Assembly: GCF_046237625.1 (NCBI RefSeq)
Contig: NZ_CP143545.1
Coordinates: forward strand, 434,001-498,000
From: Paraperibacillus esterisolvens
GTDB lineage: Bacteria; Bacillota; Bacilli; Bacillales; DSM-1321
Length of the DNA: 64,000 bases
Reading direction: 5' to 3'
Under the pieces are notes generated by a model that saw only the letters and a program-made list of their open reading frames with translations, did no database searches and was not told the origin of the DNA. How positions within the stretch are numbered: position 1 is the stretch's first letter; every line of letters begins with the position of its first letter. Of the stretch, positions 52,343 to 60,737 are shown one piece after another. The position numbers were made by a program, and so were the translations under genes.

Positions 52343-52417
52343 ATGAAGTTTATTTTAATTATCGCTGTAATCATTATTGCGTATATGGTTTTTAAAAGAG
52401 TTAATAGAAGAGGATAA
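52343..52417 (+). CDS. 24-residue hydrophobic membrane peptide
   Basis: MKFILIIAVIIIAYMVFKRV followed by NRRG: one membrane helix and a positive tail. A ribosome site (GAAGGAGCTG) precedes the ATG and a weak hairpin (GGCTCCT-GAGA-AGGGGCTTTT) follows. Such peptides are often missed; it may be a small membrane regulator or toxin-like peptide. Confidence 0.5.
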   Translation: MKFILIIAVIIIAYMVFKRVNRRG

Positions 52418-52463
52418 TCAATAGCGGCTCCTGAGAAGGGGCTTTTATTTATGGTAGTAAAAA

Positions 52464-52492
52464 AAAGGGCCGCTGTCCAAGCGGCCCTTTTC
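52464..52492. terminator. Bidirectional terminator
   Basis: AAAGGGCCGC-TGTCCAA-GCGGCCCTTTT flanked by A- and T-runs, ending the quinone-reductase gene (minus) and anything from the left. Confidence 0.88.
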
Positions 52493-52497
52493 TGGAT

Positions 52498-53487
52498 TTA
52501 GAATGTAACGATAGTCCGGCCGCGGGCTCCGCCTTTCAAGAGGAGGGGCAGGTATTCAGGCAGCTCATCGATGGTAATCTCGTGCTGGACGGATTGCTCC
52601 AGGTTTTCCGGCTTTAAGTCGGAGGCCAGGCGTTCCCAAACCTTCTTCCGGGTTTCCATCCCACAGTAGACTGAGTCGATGCCGAGCAGGCTGATGCCGC
52701 GGAGGATGAATGGAAATACGGTGGCTGGGACGTCTGTTCCTGCCGTCAAGCCGCTGACTGCCGCAGCCCCGCCGTACTTCAACCTGCCGAGCAGGCTGGC
52801 GAGCGGCTTTCCGCCGACCGGGTCGATGGCGGCGGCCCACACTTGTTTTCCAATTGGTTTCAAATCCCCGTCAAACACTTCCTCACGGCTGATGATTTCG
52901 GAGGCGCCGAGGCTGTTCAGGTATTCTTTTTCTGATTCTTTCCCTGTGCTTGCAGAAACCGAATAGCCGAGCTTTGACAGCATGGCGACGGCATTGCTGC
53001 CGACCCCGCCGGTTGCGCCCGTGACGAGCACATTTCCCTTTTCGGGTGTAAGGCCGTTTTCCTCCAGACGCTGGATACTGAGCGCGGCCGTAAAGCCTGC
53101 TGTACCGAGGATCATTGCTTCCCTCAGTGTCAGGCTGCCGGGAAGCGGGACGATCCAGTCAGCCGGGATGCGGGCATATTCACTATAGCCGCCGTAATGG
53201 GAAACGCCGATTTCATAGGAAGTGGCAATGACCTCATCTCCTTCTTTAAAGCGTGCGTCTTCCGAGGATACCACTGTTCCTGCAAGGTCGATGCCTGGGA
53301 TCAGAGGGTAATTTTTAACGATTTTTCCGTCCGGAATAGAGGCGAGTGCATCTTTATAATTGATTCCGCTGTTGGATACCTTGATCAGCACCCCTTCCTT
53401 CGGGAGTGCATCGAGCGATGTCTCCCTTACCTCTGCTGAAAAGTCTTCATCTTTTTTATCCACAAAAAATGCTTTGAAGTTTTCCAT
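52498..53487 (-). CDS. YhdH/YhfP-family quinone oxidoreductase
   Basis: A 329-residue zinc-free medium-chain reductase (acrylyl-CoA reductase/YhdH-YhfP type). The beginning MENFKAFFVDKKDEDFSAEV, the NSGINYKDALAS segment and the NADPH turn VTGATGGVGSNAVAML are typical. It reduces activated C=C bonds or quinones with NADPH. Start 53487 after GGAGG. Divergent from the luciferase-like gene. Confidence 0.9.
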   Translation of the reverse strand: MENFKAFFVDKKDEDFSAEVRETSLDALPKEGVLIKVSNSGINYKDALASIPDGKIVKNYPLIPGIDLAGTVVSSEDARFKEGDEVIATSYEIGVSHYGGYSEYARIPADWIVPLPGSLTLREAMILGTAGFTAALSIQRLEENGLTPEKGNVLVTGATGGVGSNAVAMLSKLGYSVSASTGKESEKEYLNSLGASEIISREEVFDGDLKPIGKQVWAAAIDPVGGKPLASLLGRLKYGGAAAVSGLTAGTDVPATVFPFILRGISLLGIDSVYCGMETRKKVWERLASDLKPENLEQSVQHEITIDELPEYLPLLLKGGARGRTIVTF

Positions 53488-53622
53488 CTTATCTTCCTCC
53501 ATTTCAGGGATTGAGTTATGTCCATTCTAGACTTCCGTCTAGCACAGGTCAAAAAGTTAGATTCTTTGTCTTATGATGGATAAGATAAGTTCAAGAACAA
53601 ACAGAAAGCGGGGAACATCAGG

Positions 53623-54606
53623 ATGAAGCTCAGTGTGCTCGATCAATCGGTAATCACAAGCGGCACAGATGCGCGGACAGCGCTGAGGAATACAGTAAAG
53701 CTCGCACGTGCGGCGGAGGAGCTGGGCTATACAAGGTTCTGGGTCGCAGAGCATCATAATTCAAACGGAATGGCCGGCACCGCGCCAGACATTTTGATTT
53801 CTCATATAGCATCACAGACAAGGAGAATCCGGGTTGGCTCCGGCGGAGTCCTGCTGCCCCAGTACAGCCCTTTTAAAGTGGCCGAAAACTTCAAGCTGCT
53901 CGAAGCACTTTATCCAGGCAGGATTGATCTCGGGATCGGCCGGTCCCCCGGAGGCGGTGCAGAGACACGGAATGCGCTTAATGACGGAGTGAAACGGAGC
54001 ATGAATGAGTTCCCAAACCAGATAAGGAATCTGCAGGGTTTCCTTTATGGCGGTGAACATGATTATCCCAGTGTCACGGCATATCCGGAAAGCGGAAGCC
54101 GCCCCGATACCTGGCTTTTGGGCATCACCCAAAGGGGAGCAAGGATGGCGGCGGAACACGGGACCGCCTTTACCTATGGGCACTTCATCACACCGGCTAA
54201 TGGCAGGATCGCGCTTGACTATTATTATGAGCATTTCGTGCCATCAATCCATTTGAAAGAGCCGAAAGCCAATGTGTGCATTTTTGTGGTATGTGCTGAC
54301 ACCCAGGAAAAAGCTGAGGAACTCGCTTTAAGCCAGGATATGTGGCTGCTGTCGCTTGAGCGGAACCGGGACACGAGGATACCTTCCGCTGAGGAGGCAA
54401 GGAGGATCACCCTGACCGCTGAACAGCGGGAAAAGCTTGCGGAAAACCGGAAGCGCGCGGTGATCGGCACCCCTGACAGAGTGAGGGAAGAGCTTCTCCT
54501 GCTCCAGGAACTATATGGGACGGATGAATTCATGGTCATCACCAATATCCATGACTTTGAGGCAAAAATCCGGTCCTACACACTGCTTGCTAACGCGCTC
54601 CTGTGA
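53623..54606 (+). CDS. LLM-class flavin-dependent oxidoreductase
   Basis: A 327-residue bacterial-luciferase-like monooxygenase (TIM barrel binding reduced flavin). LARAAEELGYTRFWVAEHHN and RIDLGIGRSPGG match the YtmO/YwcH-type branch. Substrate unknown. Single gene with its own ribosome site. Confidence 0.9.
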   Translation: MKLSVLDQSVITSGTDARTALRNTVKLARAAEELGYTRFWVAEHHNSNGMAGTAPDILISHIASQTRRIRVGSGGVLLPQYSPFKVAENFKLLEALYPGRIDLGIGRSPGGGAETRNALNDGVKRSMNEFPNQIRNLQGFLYGGEHDYPSVTAYPESGSRPDTWLLGITQRGARMAAEHGTAFTYGHFITPANGRIALDYYYEHFVPSIHLKEPKANVCIFVVCADTQEKAEELALSQDMWLLSLERNRDTRIPSAEEARRITLTAEQREKLAENRKRAVIGTPDRVREELLLLQELYGTDEFMVITNIHDFEAKIRSYTLLANALL

Positions 54607-54677
54607 TAGGGAAGCTGTTTTCGAGGTGTGCCTGCAGGGTATAAAACAAGATAAAAAACGGCAGGGAGGCAATCCAC

Positions 54678-56120
54678 TTGTTTGTATATACGTCTGAACA
54701 AATCCGTGCAGCCGATGCATCGGCTGAAAAGCAGGGACTTACAGGCTTCATGCTCATGGAAGCTGCAGGCAGAGAACTATTTTATAAGCTGGAGAAGCTT
54801 TTAGATAAAAAGGATCGGATCCTGATACTCGCCGGCCCGGGGAAAAATGGAGGCGACGGTATTGTGGCAGCCCGCTATCTGCTGCAGAACGGCTATGCAT
54901 GCGACCTGACCTTTCCCGCGGGGGAGCCGAAGGATGAGACGGCCGCCAGGCATGCGGAGATTTTCCGGGACCAGGGATTTCGGCCCGCTGAAAGATCCGG
55001 TTCGTATGACATGATTGTAGAAGCACTTGCCGGCATAGGTACGCGGCTGCCGTTAAGGGAGAATGTGAAGGAAATCCTTGATTGGGTTAACGGCGAAAAA
55101 GCACTGAAGATTGCGGTGGATGTGCCGGCGGGAGTGCTTGCAGACAGGGGGGAGGCTGATTCTTCTGCTTTCAAGGCAGATGTTACCTTCAGCATCCATG
55201 GATTTAAGCCTTCTCTTTTCATGGAGGAAACAGCCGAGTATTTCGGCCGTGCTGAGTTGGTGGAAATCGGCCTTCCACAAGATTCGAATGTCAGGGTATG
55301 GACAAAGGAAGATGTGAAGAGGACGTTTCCCAAGCGGGCGTCCGGCTCTCATAAAGGCACGTTCGGAAACGGACTGATCATTGCAGGCAGCGATGATATG
55401 CCGGGTGCCGCCATCCTATGCAGCCTGTCGGCGAAAAGGAGCGGAATCGGAAAGCTCACCGTCGGCACCTCGCAATTTGTGGCTGGCATCATTGCCTCCC
55501 GGGTGCCGGAGTGTGTATTCCTGTTTGACGGACTTCAGAAAACGGCGCAGGGGGATATATCTGAAAAGATGACAGCCGCAGCCATTGGACCGGGTCTGCA
55601 CTACGGGGACACCCTGGAAGCCGCGGTGGAACAGCTTCTGAAAACAGAGATTCCGCTGATCATCGATGCAGGTGCACTTGTCGGGCGGACCTATCCGGAG
55701 AGGAAGGCACCCGTAATCGTAACGCCTCATCCAGGTGAATTCCAGAAGATGACCGGCAAGGAAATCAAGGAATTCCAGCAGGTGCGGATCGAAACAGCCG
55801 CCGAGTTCTCCAGGGAGAATGGAGTCATTATCGTCCTGAAAGGAAGGAATACCGTCATTGCCTATCCGGACGGAGAAGTCCGAATCAACATGGCAGGAAA
55901 CGCAGGCCTCGCAAAAGGAGGCTCCGGCGACTCACTCACCGGAATCATGCTCGCGCATGCTGCCTCCTATAAAGATATAAAAGATGCCGTCTCCAATGCC
56001 GTCTACTTCCACGCAGCCTGTGCCGATTACTGGAAGGAAACCAGGGCCAAGACCACCCTGCTTGCCAGCGACATCGATGAAACCATGCCGTATGTGATGA
56101 AGGAATTTGAAGGAGATTGA
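54678..56120 (+). CDS. nnr: Bifunctional NAD(P)H-hydrate epimerase / ADP-dependent dehydratase
   Basis: A 480-residue two-domain repair enzyme. The N-terminal part (1-205) is the YjeF_N epimerase with GPGKNGGDGIVAARYL (about 54-69). The C-terminal part is the ribokinase-like YjeF_C dehydratase with GSHKGTFGNGLIIAGS and the catalytic Asp in GSGDSLTGI. It restores damaged NADH/NADPH hydrates. TTG start after AGGGAGG; this start gives the full N-terminal helix. Confidence 0.92.
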   Translation: MFVYTSEQIRAADASAEKQGLTGFMLMEAAGRELFYKLEKLLDKKDRILILAGPGKNGGDGIVAARYLLQNGYACDLTFPAGEPKDETAARHAEIFRDQGFRPAERSGSYDMIVEALAGIGTRLPLRENVKEILDWVNGEKALKIAVDVPAGVLADRGEADSSAFKADVTFSIHGFKPSLFMEETAEYFGRAELVEIGLPQDSNVRVWTKEDVKRTFPKRASGSHKGTFGNGLIIAGSDDMPGAAILCSLSAKRSGIGKLTVGTSQFVAGIIASRVPECVFLFDGLQKTAQGDISEKMTAAAIGPGLHYGDTLEAAVEQLLKTEIPLIIDAGALVGRTYPERKAPVIVTPHPGEFQKMTGKEIKEFQQVRIETAAEFSRENGVIIVLKGRNTVIAYPDGEVRINMAGNAGLAKGGSGDSLTGIMLAHAASYKDIKDAVSNAVYFHAACADYWKETRAKTTLLASDIDETMPYVMKEFEGD

Positions 56121-56239
56121 TGATGGGCTGGCTTCCGCTGTTTGTGGGAGCTTGTCTTTTTTATGGGGTGGAATGGAGTCGGCTTTTTGAGTTGGTGTTT
56201 AGCGGGAGTCTTTTCATGAAAAGTCCTCTATATGGGTGA
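56120..56239 (+). CDS. Doubtful small hydrophobic ORF coupled to nnr
   Basis: A 39-residue frame, MMGWLPLFVGACLFYGVEWS..., overlaps the nnr stop (TGATG) with AAGGAG in front. Its last third runs into the tandem repeats, so it may be a gene remnant truncated by them. Confidence 0.2.
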   Translation: MMGWLPLFVGACLFYGVEWSRLFELVFSGSLFMKSPLYG

Positions 56240-56390
56240 TGAAGGACATTTAAGCGGGAATCTGTTCGAGAAAAGGTCTTCATAAGGGTGATGAAGGACA
56301 TTTGAGCGGGATTTGTTCGAGAAAAGGTCTTCATAGGGGTAATGAAGACCCTTTTGTACGAAATCTTCTTATGAAAAGTCCTTCATCCAG
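56198..56390. repeat. 51-bp tandem repeat, about 3.5 copies
   Basis: Units start at 56198, 56249, 56301 and 56352. They share AGCGGGA...TCTTTTC/TGTTCGAGAAAAGGTCTTCAT...GGGTGATGAAGGACA, with the last unit degenerate and cut short. Lengths are 51, 52, 51 and about 38. This is the main content of the 420-base gap after nnr. Confidence 0.8.
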
Positions 56391-56435
56391 ATCGCCGAAA
56401 GAACAACACAGCCCGCCAGCACCAATTCCCTAACA

Positions 56436-56464
56436 TTGACAAAAGATAGCTCTCCCGCTAACAT
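56436..56464 (+). promoter_or_regulatory. Promoter of the FMN reductase gene
   Basis: TTGACA (56436-56441), 17 bases, TAACAT (56459-56464), about 80 bases before the TTG start. Confidence 0.6.
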
Positions 56465-56542
56465 AAACAGCAAATCATACATACTAAATGGCAGCGTGAC
56501 CGAGGCCATTCCCGGAGCGCTGAAGAATAAGGAGTGAGTCTG

Positions 56543-57061
56543 TTGTCTAAGATTGTGATTGTATCAGGCAGTCCTGTGAAGGATTCGAGGCTGAATGGGA
56601 TTATGAATTTTGCGGTGGATTATCTGAAGGGAAAGGGTGCCGATTATGAGGTGCTCCATATCCGTGATCTGCCTGCCGAGGATTTGATTGGCGGTGCTTA
56701 TGACAGTGAGGAGATTGTGAAGGCGAGCGGGAAGGTCACTTCTGCAGATAAAATCATCATTTTGACGCCGGTGTATAAGGCATCATTCACCGGGGTGCTG
56801 AAAACCTTCCTTGATTTGCTGCCAATGAAAGGTCTTGAGGATAAGACGATTCTTCCGCTCGTAATCGGCGGAACTTACGGGCATCTGCTCATGATTGATT
56901 ATGCCTTGAAGCCTGTTCTTGCTTCACTGGGTGCGACTCATATCCTGAAAGGGGTATTCACCCTGGATCAGCAGGTGCAGAGAGCGGGCGACAATGCTTT
57001 TGAACTGGATAATGACGCAGAACAAAGGCTGCAGGCTGCTTTGGAAAAGCTGGTGCCTTGA
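56543..57061 (+). CDS. NADPH-dependent FMN reductase (SsuE-like)
   Basis: A flavodoxin-fold reductase of 172 residues. FMN site SGSPVKDSRLN (about 8-18) and the TPVYKASFTGVLKTFLDLLP segment are SsuE-type. It supplies reduced FMN to a monooxygenase; the LLM-class enzyme at 53.6 kb is a possible but not adjacent user. TTG 56543 after AAGGAG is preferred to GTG 56534. Confidence 0.88.
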   Translation: MSKIVIVSGSPVKDSRLNGIMNFAVDYLKGKGADYEVLHIRDLPAEDLIGGAYDSEEIVKASGKVTSADKIIILTPVYKASFTGVLKTFLDLLPMKGLEDKTILPLVIGGTYGHLLMIDYALKPVLASLGATHILKGVFTLDQQVQRAGDNAFELDNDAEQRLQAALEKLVP

Positions 57062-57078
57062 GCGGAGCTGCCAGGCGC

Positions 57079-57110
57079 AAAAAAAGGCTGACCATTGATC
57101 AGCCTTTTTT
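57079..57110 (+). terminator. Terminator after the FMN reductase gene
   Basis: AAAAAGGCTGA-CCAT-TGATCAGCCTTTTTT hairpin. Confidence 0.88.
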
Positions 57111-57217
57111 GCTGTGCGCCAAGCGTCCTGTAGAAAAATATGTAAAAAATATAGAAAATATGAAACTATTTTTATAGATTGGCCGTATAGCTAGTAAAAC
57201 CTGAAGGGAAGAGTGAA

Positions 57218-57832
57218 ATGTTCAAAAAAGTGGCTTCAGACGTATTAGGATTAAGTGATATCGGAAGTGTGATCAGCCCGGCTGATTATGACAAGGTGGA
57301 TGCTGATGATTATGTGATGCATGAGGATAATGAAAAGATTTATTTTCTGATTAAATCTAAAACGGATGAGTACTGCTTCACGAATAAGGCGCTGATCCAT
57401 CTGGATGGAACAAGTGCCATCAGCAAGAAACGGACGCTGCACCGGTACAGCTATTACACGAATAATATTTCAAAGGTTACGCTTGAAACCGCGGGTACAG
57501 TGGATCTTGATGTAGAGATCAAGTTCACGATCGGCTCACAGGCCTTCTCGATTGATGTACATAAAAAGTTCATTGAAGAATTAAAAGACTTGTATAAATC
57601 CCTGATCAAGGTTGCTGAAATCTGCCATGAAAACAATGAATATATGAATTACGCACAGGAAAGCCTGAACCTCGCCTCTACCACGATCGGCCGCGTGACG
57701 TCCAAGGAGGACAGCGTAGTCGACAGCTTTAAGCAAATCAACGAAACAGCCTTCAGCTGGCTCGTCAACAACCGCCGTAAATTCAAAGTCAAAGACTTTG
57801 GCTACGTATTCGAGAAGTACATCAACAACTGA
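57218..57832 (+). CDS. YvbH-like bacterial PH-domain protein
   Basis: A 204-residue protein with an N-terminal bacterial PH domain (bPH_1; ENEKIYFLIKSKTDEYCFTN-like strand pattern, about 10-125) and a helical C-terminal part (NEYMNYAQESLNLASTTIG). It resembles B. subtilis YvbH. The role is unknown; such PH domains oligomerise into rings. Own ribosome site GAAGGGAAGAG. Confidence 0.82.
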   Translation: MFKKVASDVLGLSDIGSVISPADYDKVDADDYVMHEDNEKIYFLIKSKTDEYCFTNKALIHLDGTSAISKKRTLHRYSYYTNNISKVTLETAGTVDLDVEIKFTIGSQAFSIDVHKKFIEELKDLYKSLIKVAEICHENNEYMNYAQESLNLASTTIGRVTSKEDSVVDSFKQINETAFSWLVNNRRKFKVKDFGYVFEKYINN

Positions 57833-57849
57833 AGAGTCTTCCTTATCCA

Positions 57850-57882
57850 GGGAGCAGCGTTTATTTCCCGCGCTGCTCCCTT
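57850..57882 (+). terminator. Terminator after the PH-domain gene
   Basis: GGGAGCAGCG-TTTATTTCCCG-CGCTGCTCCC followed by TTT. Confidence 0.8.
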
Positions 57883-57891
57883 TGCTTTGAT

Positions 57892-57924
57892 TTGGGAAAT
57901 AGGGGACAGTCCCCCATTTCCCAA
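57892..57924. repeat. Palindromic intergenic repeat (best copy)
   Basis: TTGGGAAATAGGGGACAGTC then CCCCATTTCCCAA: the most complete and symmetrical copy of the dispersed family in the window. Confidence 0.85.
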
Positions 57925-58023
57925 GATAATGATGTTTAACCTCCAGGGAATAAGGGAATATATCTGGTGTATGAATAAACTGTTAAGTTGGATGACCAAG
58001 ATATAACAGGCGGAGGGAACGGA

Positions 58024-58089
58024 ATGAGCAAGAAAGTGACAGCTTTTTTTAGCTTGCTTACTGCAGTAGCTATGTATATAACCTATTAA
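58024..58089 (+). CDS. 21-residue hydrophobic peptide
   Basis: MSKKVTAFFSLLTAVAMYIT plus Y: positive N-terminus and one hydrophobic helix. It has a good ribosome site (GGCGGAGGGAACGG) and is followed 20 bases later by a terminator, so it forms a complete small transcription unit. Function unknown. Confidence 0.5.
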   Translation: MSKKVTAFFSLLTAVAMYITY

Positions 58090-58108
58090 TATTCATTAAT
58101 AATTGTTC

Positions 58109-58134
58109 AGCCGCCTTTTAAAGGCGGCTTTTGT
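58109..58134 (+). terminator. Terminator after the 21-residue peptide gene
   Basis: AGCCGCC-TTTTAA-AGGCGGCT followed by TTTT. The rest of the gap to 58393 shows no gene. Confidence 0.88.
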
Positions 58135-58393
58135 ATTTTTTATAGGGGAGGCGGGAGGAATTTTCTCTGGCATTCTTGAATATTTTTTATACGCGGGGGA
58201 TTGTGGTATTCTCGAATCGGCCGTATCTGAATAGTAAATGAGCGGATGCTCGATAAGATATTATGTTTAAATAAATACATATTTGAAGGAGTACACAGGA
58301 CCTGCGGAGCCTGAATTTTAATATCAGCACTAAATCGCCTATCCACGCTCCCGCTGACAGAGCACACCGACACACCAAAGGAGGACATCCTTG

Positions 58394-59365
58394 ATGAAAC
58401 CTATTATCCTCGGAATCTTAGCCGCTTTTTTCTTTGCAGCAACCTTCATCCTGAACCGCTCGATGGAGCTGGCTGGGGGAAGCTGGCTGTGGAGTGCCTC
58501 GCTGCGTTATTTTTTCATGCTTCCCTTCCTGATTGCGATTGTGGCCGGTCAGAAGAAGCTGCGTCCTTTGTTTAGCATTATGCGCCAGAGGCCGGGTGCC
58601 TGGCTGCTTTGGAGTACGATCGGCTTCGGATTGTTTTACGCGCCGCTCTGCCTGGCCGCAGCCTTTTCGCCAGGCTGGCTGATTGCGGGAACATGGCAGA
58701 TTACAATCATCTCCGGATCGCTCCTTGTCCCGCTTTTCAAAGAGACCATCCAGACGCCGGACGGGCCCATTCAGATGAGAGGGCGGATTCCGGTCAAGGG
58801 TCTGCTGCTTTCCTTGATTATCGTCGCCGGCATCATACTTATGCAGTTTGAAAATAGCGGCGGGTTGACCGCGGGAATTCTGGCGGGGACTATACCGGTC
58901 CTGATTGCGTCTTTTGCCTACCCGCTTGGCAACCGGAAGATGATGGAGGTGTGCGGCGGCAGCCTGAATACCTTTCAGCGTGTGCTCGGAATGACCATCG
59001 CAAGCGTGCCGCTATGGGCGGTGCTTGGATCCATTGCGCTTGTTAAGGACGGCCCGCCGCAGGGCTCGCAGATTTTTCAGTCCTTTCTCGTCGCCCTGCT
59101 CTCGGGAGTCGCCGCAACTGTCCTCTTTTTTCAAGCAACAGACCTGGTGCGGAACGATATGGAAAAAATGGCTTCAGTGGAAGCGACCCAATCGGTGTCT
59201 GTTCTATTTGCCCTGCTTGGGGAAATCCTTATTCTTGGGGCGCATATTCCCTCGACACTTGGGCTGTGCGGAGTGCTGCTGGTCATGCTCGGTATGATCC
59301 TTCACAGCCTCCATTCACGAAGGAGAAGTGCAAGCGCGACGCGCCAGATTGCAAGAAAAGCTTAA
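58394..59365 (+). CDS. EmrE-type multidrug resistance efflux transporter (DMT superfamily)
   Basis: A membrane protein of 323 residues with about ten hydrophobic segments in two five-helix repeats, of the larger 'multidrug resistance efflux transporter' branch of the drug/metabolite superfamily. MKPIILGILAAFFFAATFIL and SWLWSASLRYFFMLPFLI open the first repeat, TDLVRNDMEKMASVEATQSV lies in the second. The substrate is unknown. ATG 58394 after GGAGG. Confidence 0.82.
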   Translation: MKPIILGILAAFFFAATFILNRSMELAGGSWLWSASLRYFFMLPFLIAIVAGQKKLRPLFSIMRQRPGAWLLWSTIGFGLFYAPLCLAAAFSPGWLIAGTWQITIISGSLLVPLFKETIQTPDGPIQMRGRIPVKGLLLSLIIVAGIILMQFENSGGLTAGILAGTIPVLIASFAYPLGNRKMMEVCGGSLNTFQRVLGMTIASVPLWAVLGSIALVKDGPPQGSQIFQSFLVALLSGVAATVLFFQATDLVRNDMEKMASVEATQSVSVLFALLGEILILGAHIPSTLGLCGVLLVMLGMILHSLHSRRRSASATRQIARKA

Positions 59366-59386
59366 TTTGAACGAAAAGGGTGTATG

Positions 59387-59584
59387 ATGATGCAAAAGAA
59401 ATGTATGAATTGCCGCAGGGAATACGATATTCCGTCTACTGATTCCCAGTATAAAAAGTTTGTGCAAAATCCTGGTGCTCTCTATATATGCAGAAATTGC
59501 AGCCGCTCGATGCAGCAGGATGCTCAGAGCTTTACAGGGCTGAATCCGGATATGCTGGATCAGCATGACAAACATTTACGGTAA
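59387..59584 (+). CDS. Small zinc-ribbon-like protein (DUF2197-like)
   Basis: A 65-residue protein with two CxxC pairs, KKCMNCRREY (N-terminal) and YICRNCSRSM (middle), spaced like a four-Cys zinc ribbon. It resembles the small Bacillus DUF2197 metal-binding proteins. Three consecutive ATGs are present; 59387 fits the AAAAGGG site best. Confidence 0.7.
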   Translation: MMQKKCMNCRREYDIPSTDSQYKKFVQNPGALYICRNCSRSMQQDAQSFTGLNPDMLDQHDKHLR

Positions 59585-59609
59585 GTCGTTTAATAGAGGG
59601 GGTGAATTC

Positions 59610-60293
59610 ATGAAGAAAAGGATTGTGGTCTCATTCAGCGGCGGGAAGGACTCGATGCTCGCGCTCCATCGGCTGCAGCGATCGGGCATGTGGGAAATAG
59701 ACTCCCTGCTTGTTACACTTACAGAGGAGGAGAGACGGATCAGCGGCCATGGCCTTCGGTATGAAATGCTTGCCCTTCAGGCAGAGTCCCTCGGGATTCC
59801 GCTGCGCGAGGTATGGATGCCGGAAGCTCCTGCAAATGACGAATACAATGCCCGGATACAGGAAGCCCTTGCCTCCGCTAAGTCAGATGGAGCCGAATAT
59901 GTGATGTTCGGTGATATTTTCCTTGAAGATCTAAGGGAATATAGGGAAAAGATGATAGAGCCAACTGGAATGAAGGCGGTTTTTCCACTCTGGAGATGCG
60001 ATACGAGAGAGCTGCTTCAGGAGTTCCTGAGCGAAGGCTTTAAGACGGTTCTGATTTCTGTGGATACCAGGCGTCTGAATCCTTCATTCGGCGGGAGGGT
60101 GATTGACAGCGAATTCCTTGAGGACTATCCAGGGGAGCATGATCTTTGCGGAGAATACGGCGAATACCATACCTTTGTATTTGATGGTCCCGGGTTTTCC
60201 TTTCCTATCCGCTACAGGCTGGGGGATGCGAGGATGGCTCACGATATGATGACGAATAACGACAGGTATCTGTATGTGGATCTCCTGGTGTAA
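59610..60293 (+). CDS. Diphthine-ammonia ligase-like PP-loop ATPase
   Basis: A 227-residue adenine nucleotide alpha hydrolase (Dph6/MJ0570 family). The PP-loop is VSFSGGKDSMLALHRL (7-22); FGDIFLEDLREYRE and NPSFGGRVID are family segments, and EYGEYHTFVFDGP is the conserved tail. Bacteria lack diphthamide, so the true substrate (perhaps a B12- or nucleotide-related amide) is unknown. Start 59610 after GGGGGTG. Confidence 0.87.
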   Translation: MKKRIVVSFSGGKDSMLALHRLQRSGMWEIDSLLVTLTEEERRISGHGLRYEMLALQAESLGIPLREVWMPEAPANDEYNARIQEALASAKSDGAEYVMFGDIFLEDLREYREKMIEPTGMKAVFPLWRCDTRELLQEFLSEGFKTVLISVDTRRLNPSFGGRVIDSEFLEDYPGEHDLCGEYGEYHTFVFDGPGFSFPIRYRLGDARMAHDMMTNNDRYLYVDLLV

Positions 60294-60300
60294 ATAAAAG

Positions 60301-60330
60301 GGGGCCCAGGCAGTGAGTGCCTGAGCCCCT
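60301..60330. terminator. Hairpin between convergent genes
   Basis: GGGGC-CCAGGCA-GTGAG-TGCCTGA-GCCCC, between the PP-loop gene (plus) and the small minus-strand gene. Confidence 0.7.
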
Positions 60331-60336
60331 GGATAT

Positions 60337-60501
60337 TTAAACCAAAACCAAATCCGTCACTTTTGAATGAAGTTCCATAAGCTCAGTGTCATCCAATAAA
60401 AGGAGTTCATTTTCGCGGATTTTTGTATCCGCTTTCAGAACTTCCTGCTCCGTCCGGTAGCGTTCGATTTCAGATAGATAATATGTTTTTAATACTAGCA
60501 T
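60337..60501 (-). CDS. Small helical protein, unknown
   Basis: A 54-residue protein, MLVLKTYYLSEIERYRTEQE..., predicted to be a single long helix, rich in Glu and Leu. ATG 60501 after AGAAGGGA. No family recognised. Confidence 0.6.
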   Translation of the reverse strand: MLVLKTYYLSEIERYRTEQEVLKADTKIRENELLLLDDTELMELHSKVTDLVLV

Positions 60502-60737
60502 TTTGTTTCCCTTCTTCCTTTCTATACTTCCTAAGACTAATATCGACATTATTCCCAAATATTTAACAAAATTTTGGTTTAAACTACATTATATATGGGT
60601 AAATAAATTTTTTAAAGTAGAAAAATTAGTTATTTTTATTTGAAAGTTGCTTACCCTCTAAGAGAGGTTTAATATATTAGGTGGTTATCTTAGCAGCGAA
60701 AACGGACATATGAATTATGAAAATAGGATGGATGGAA

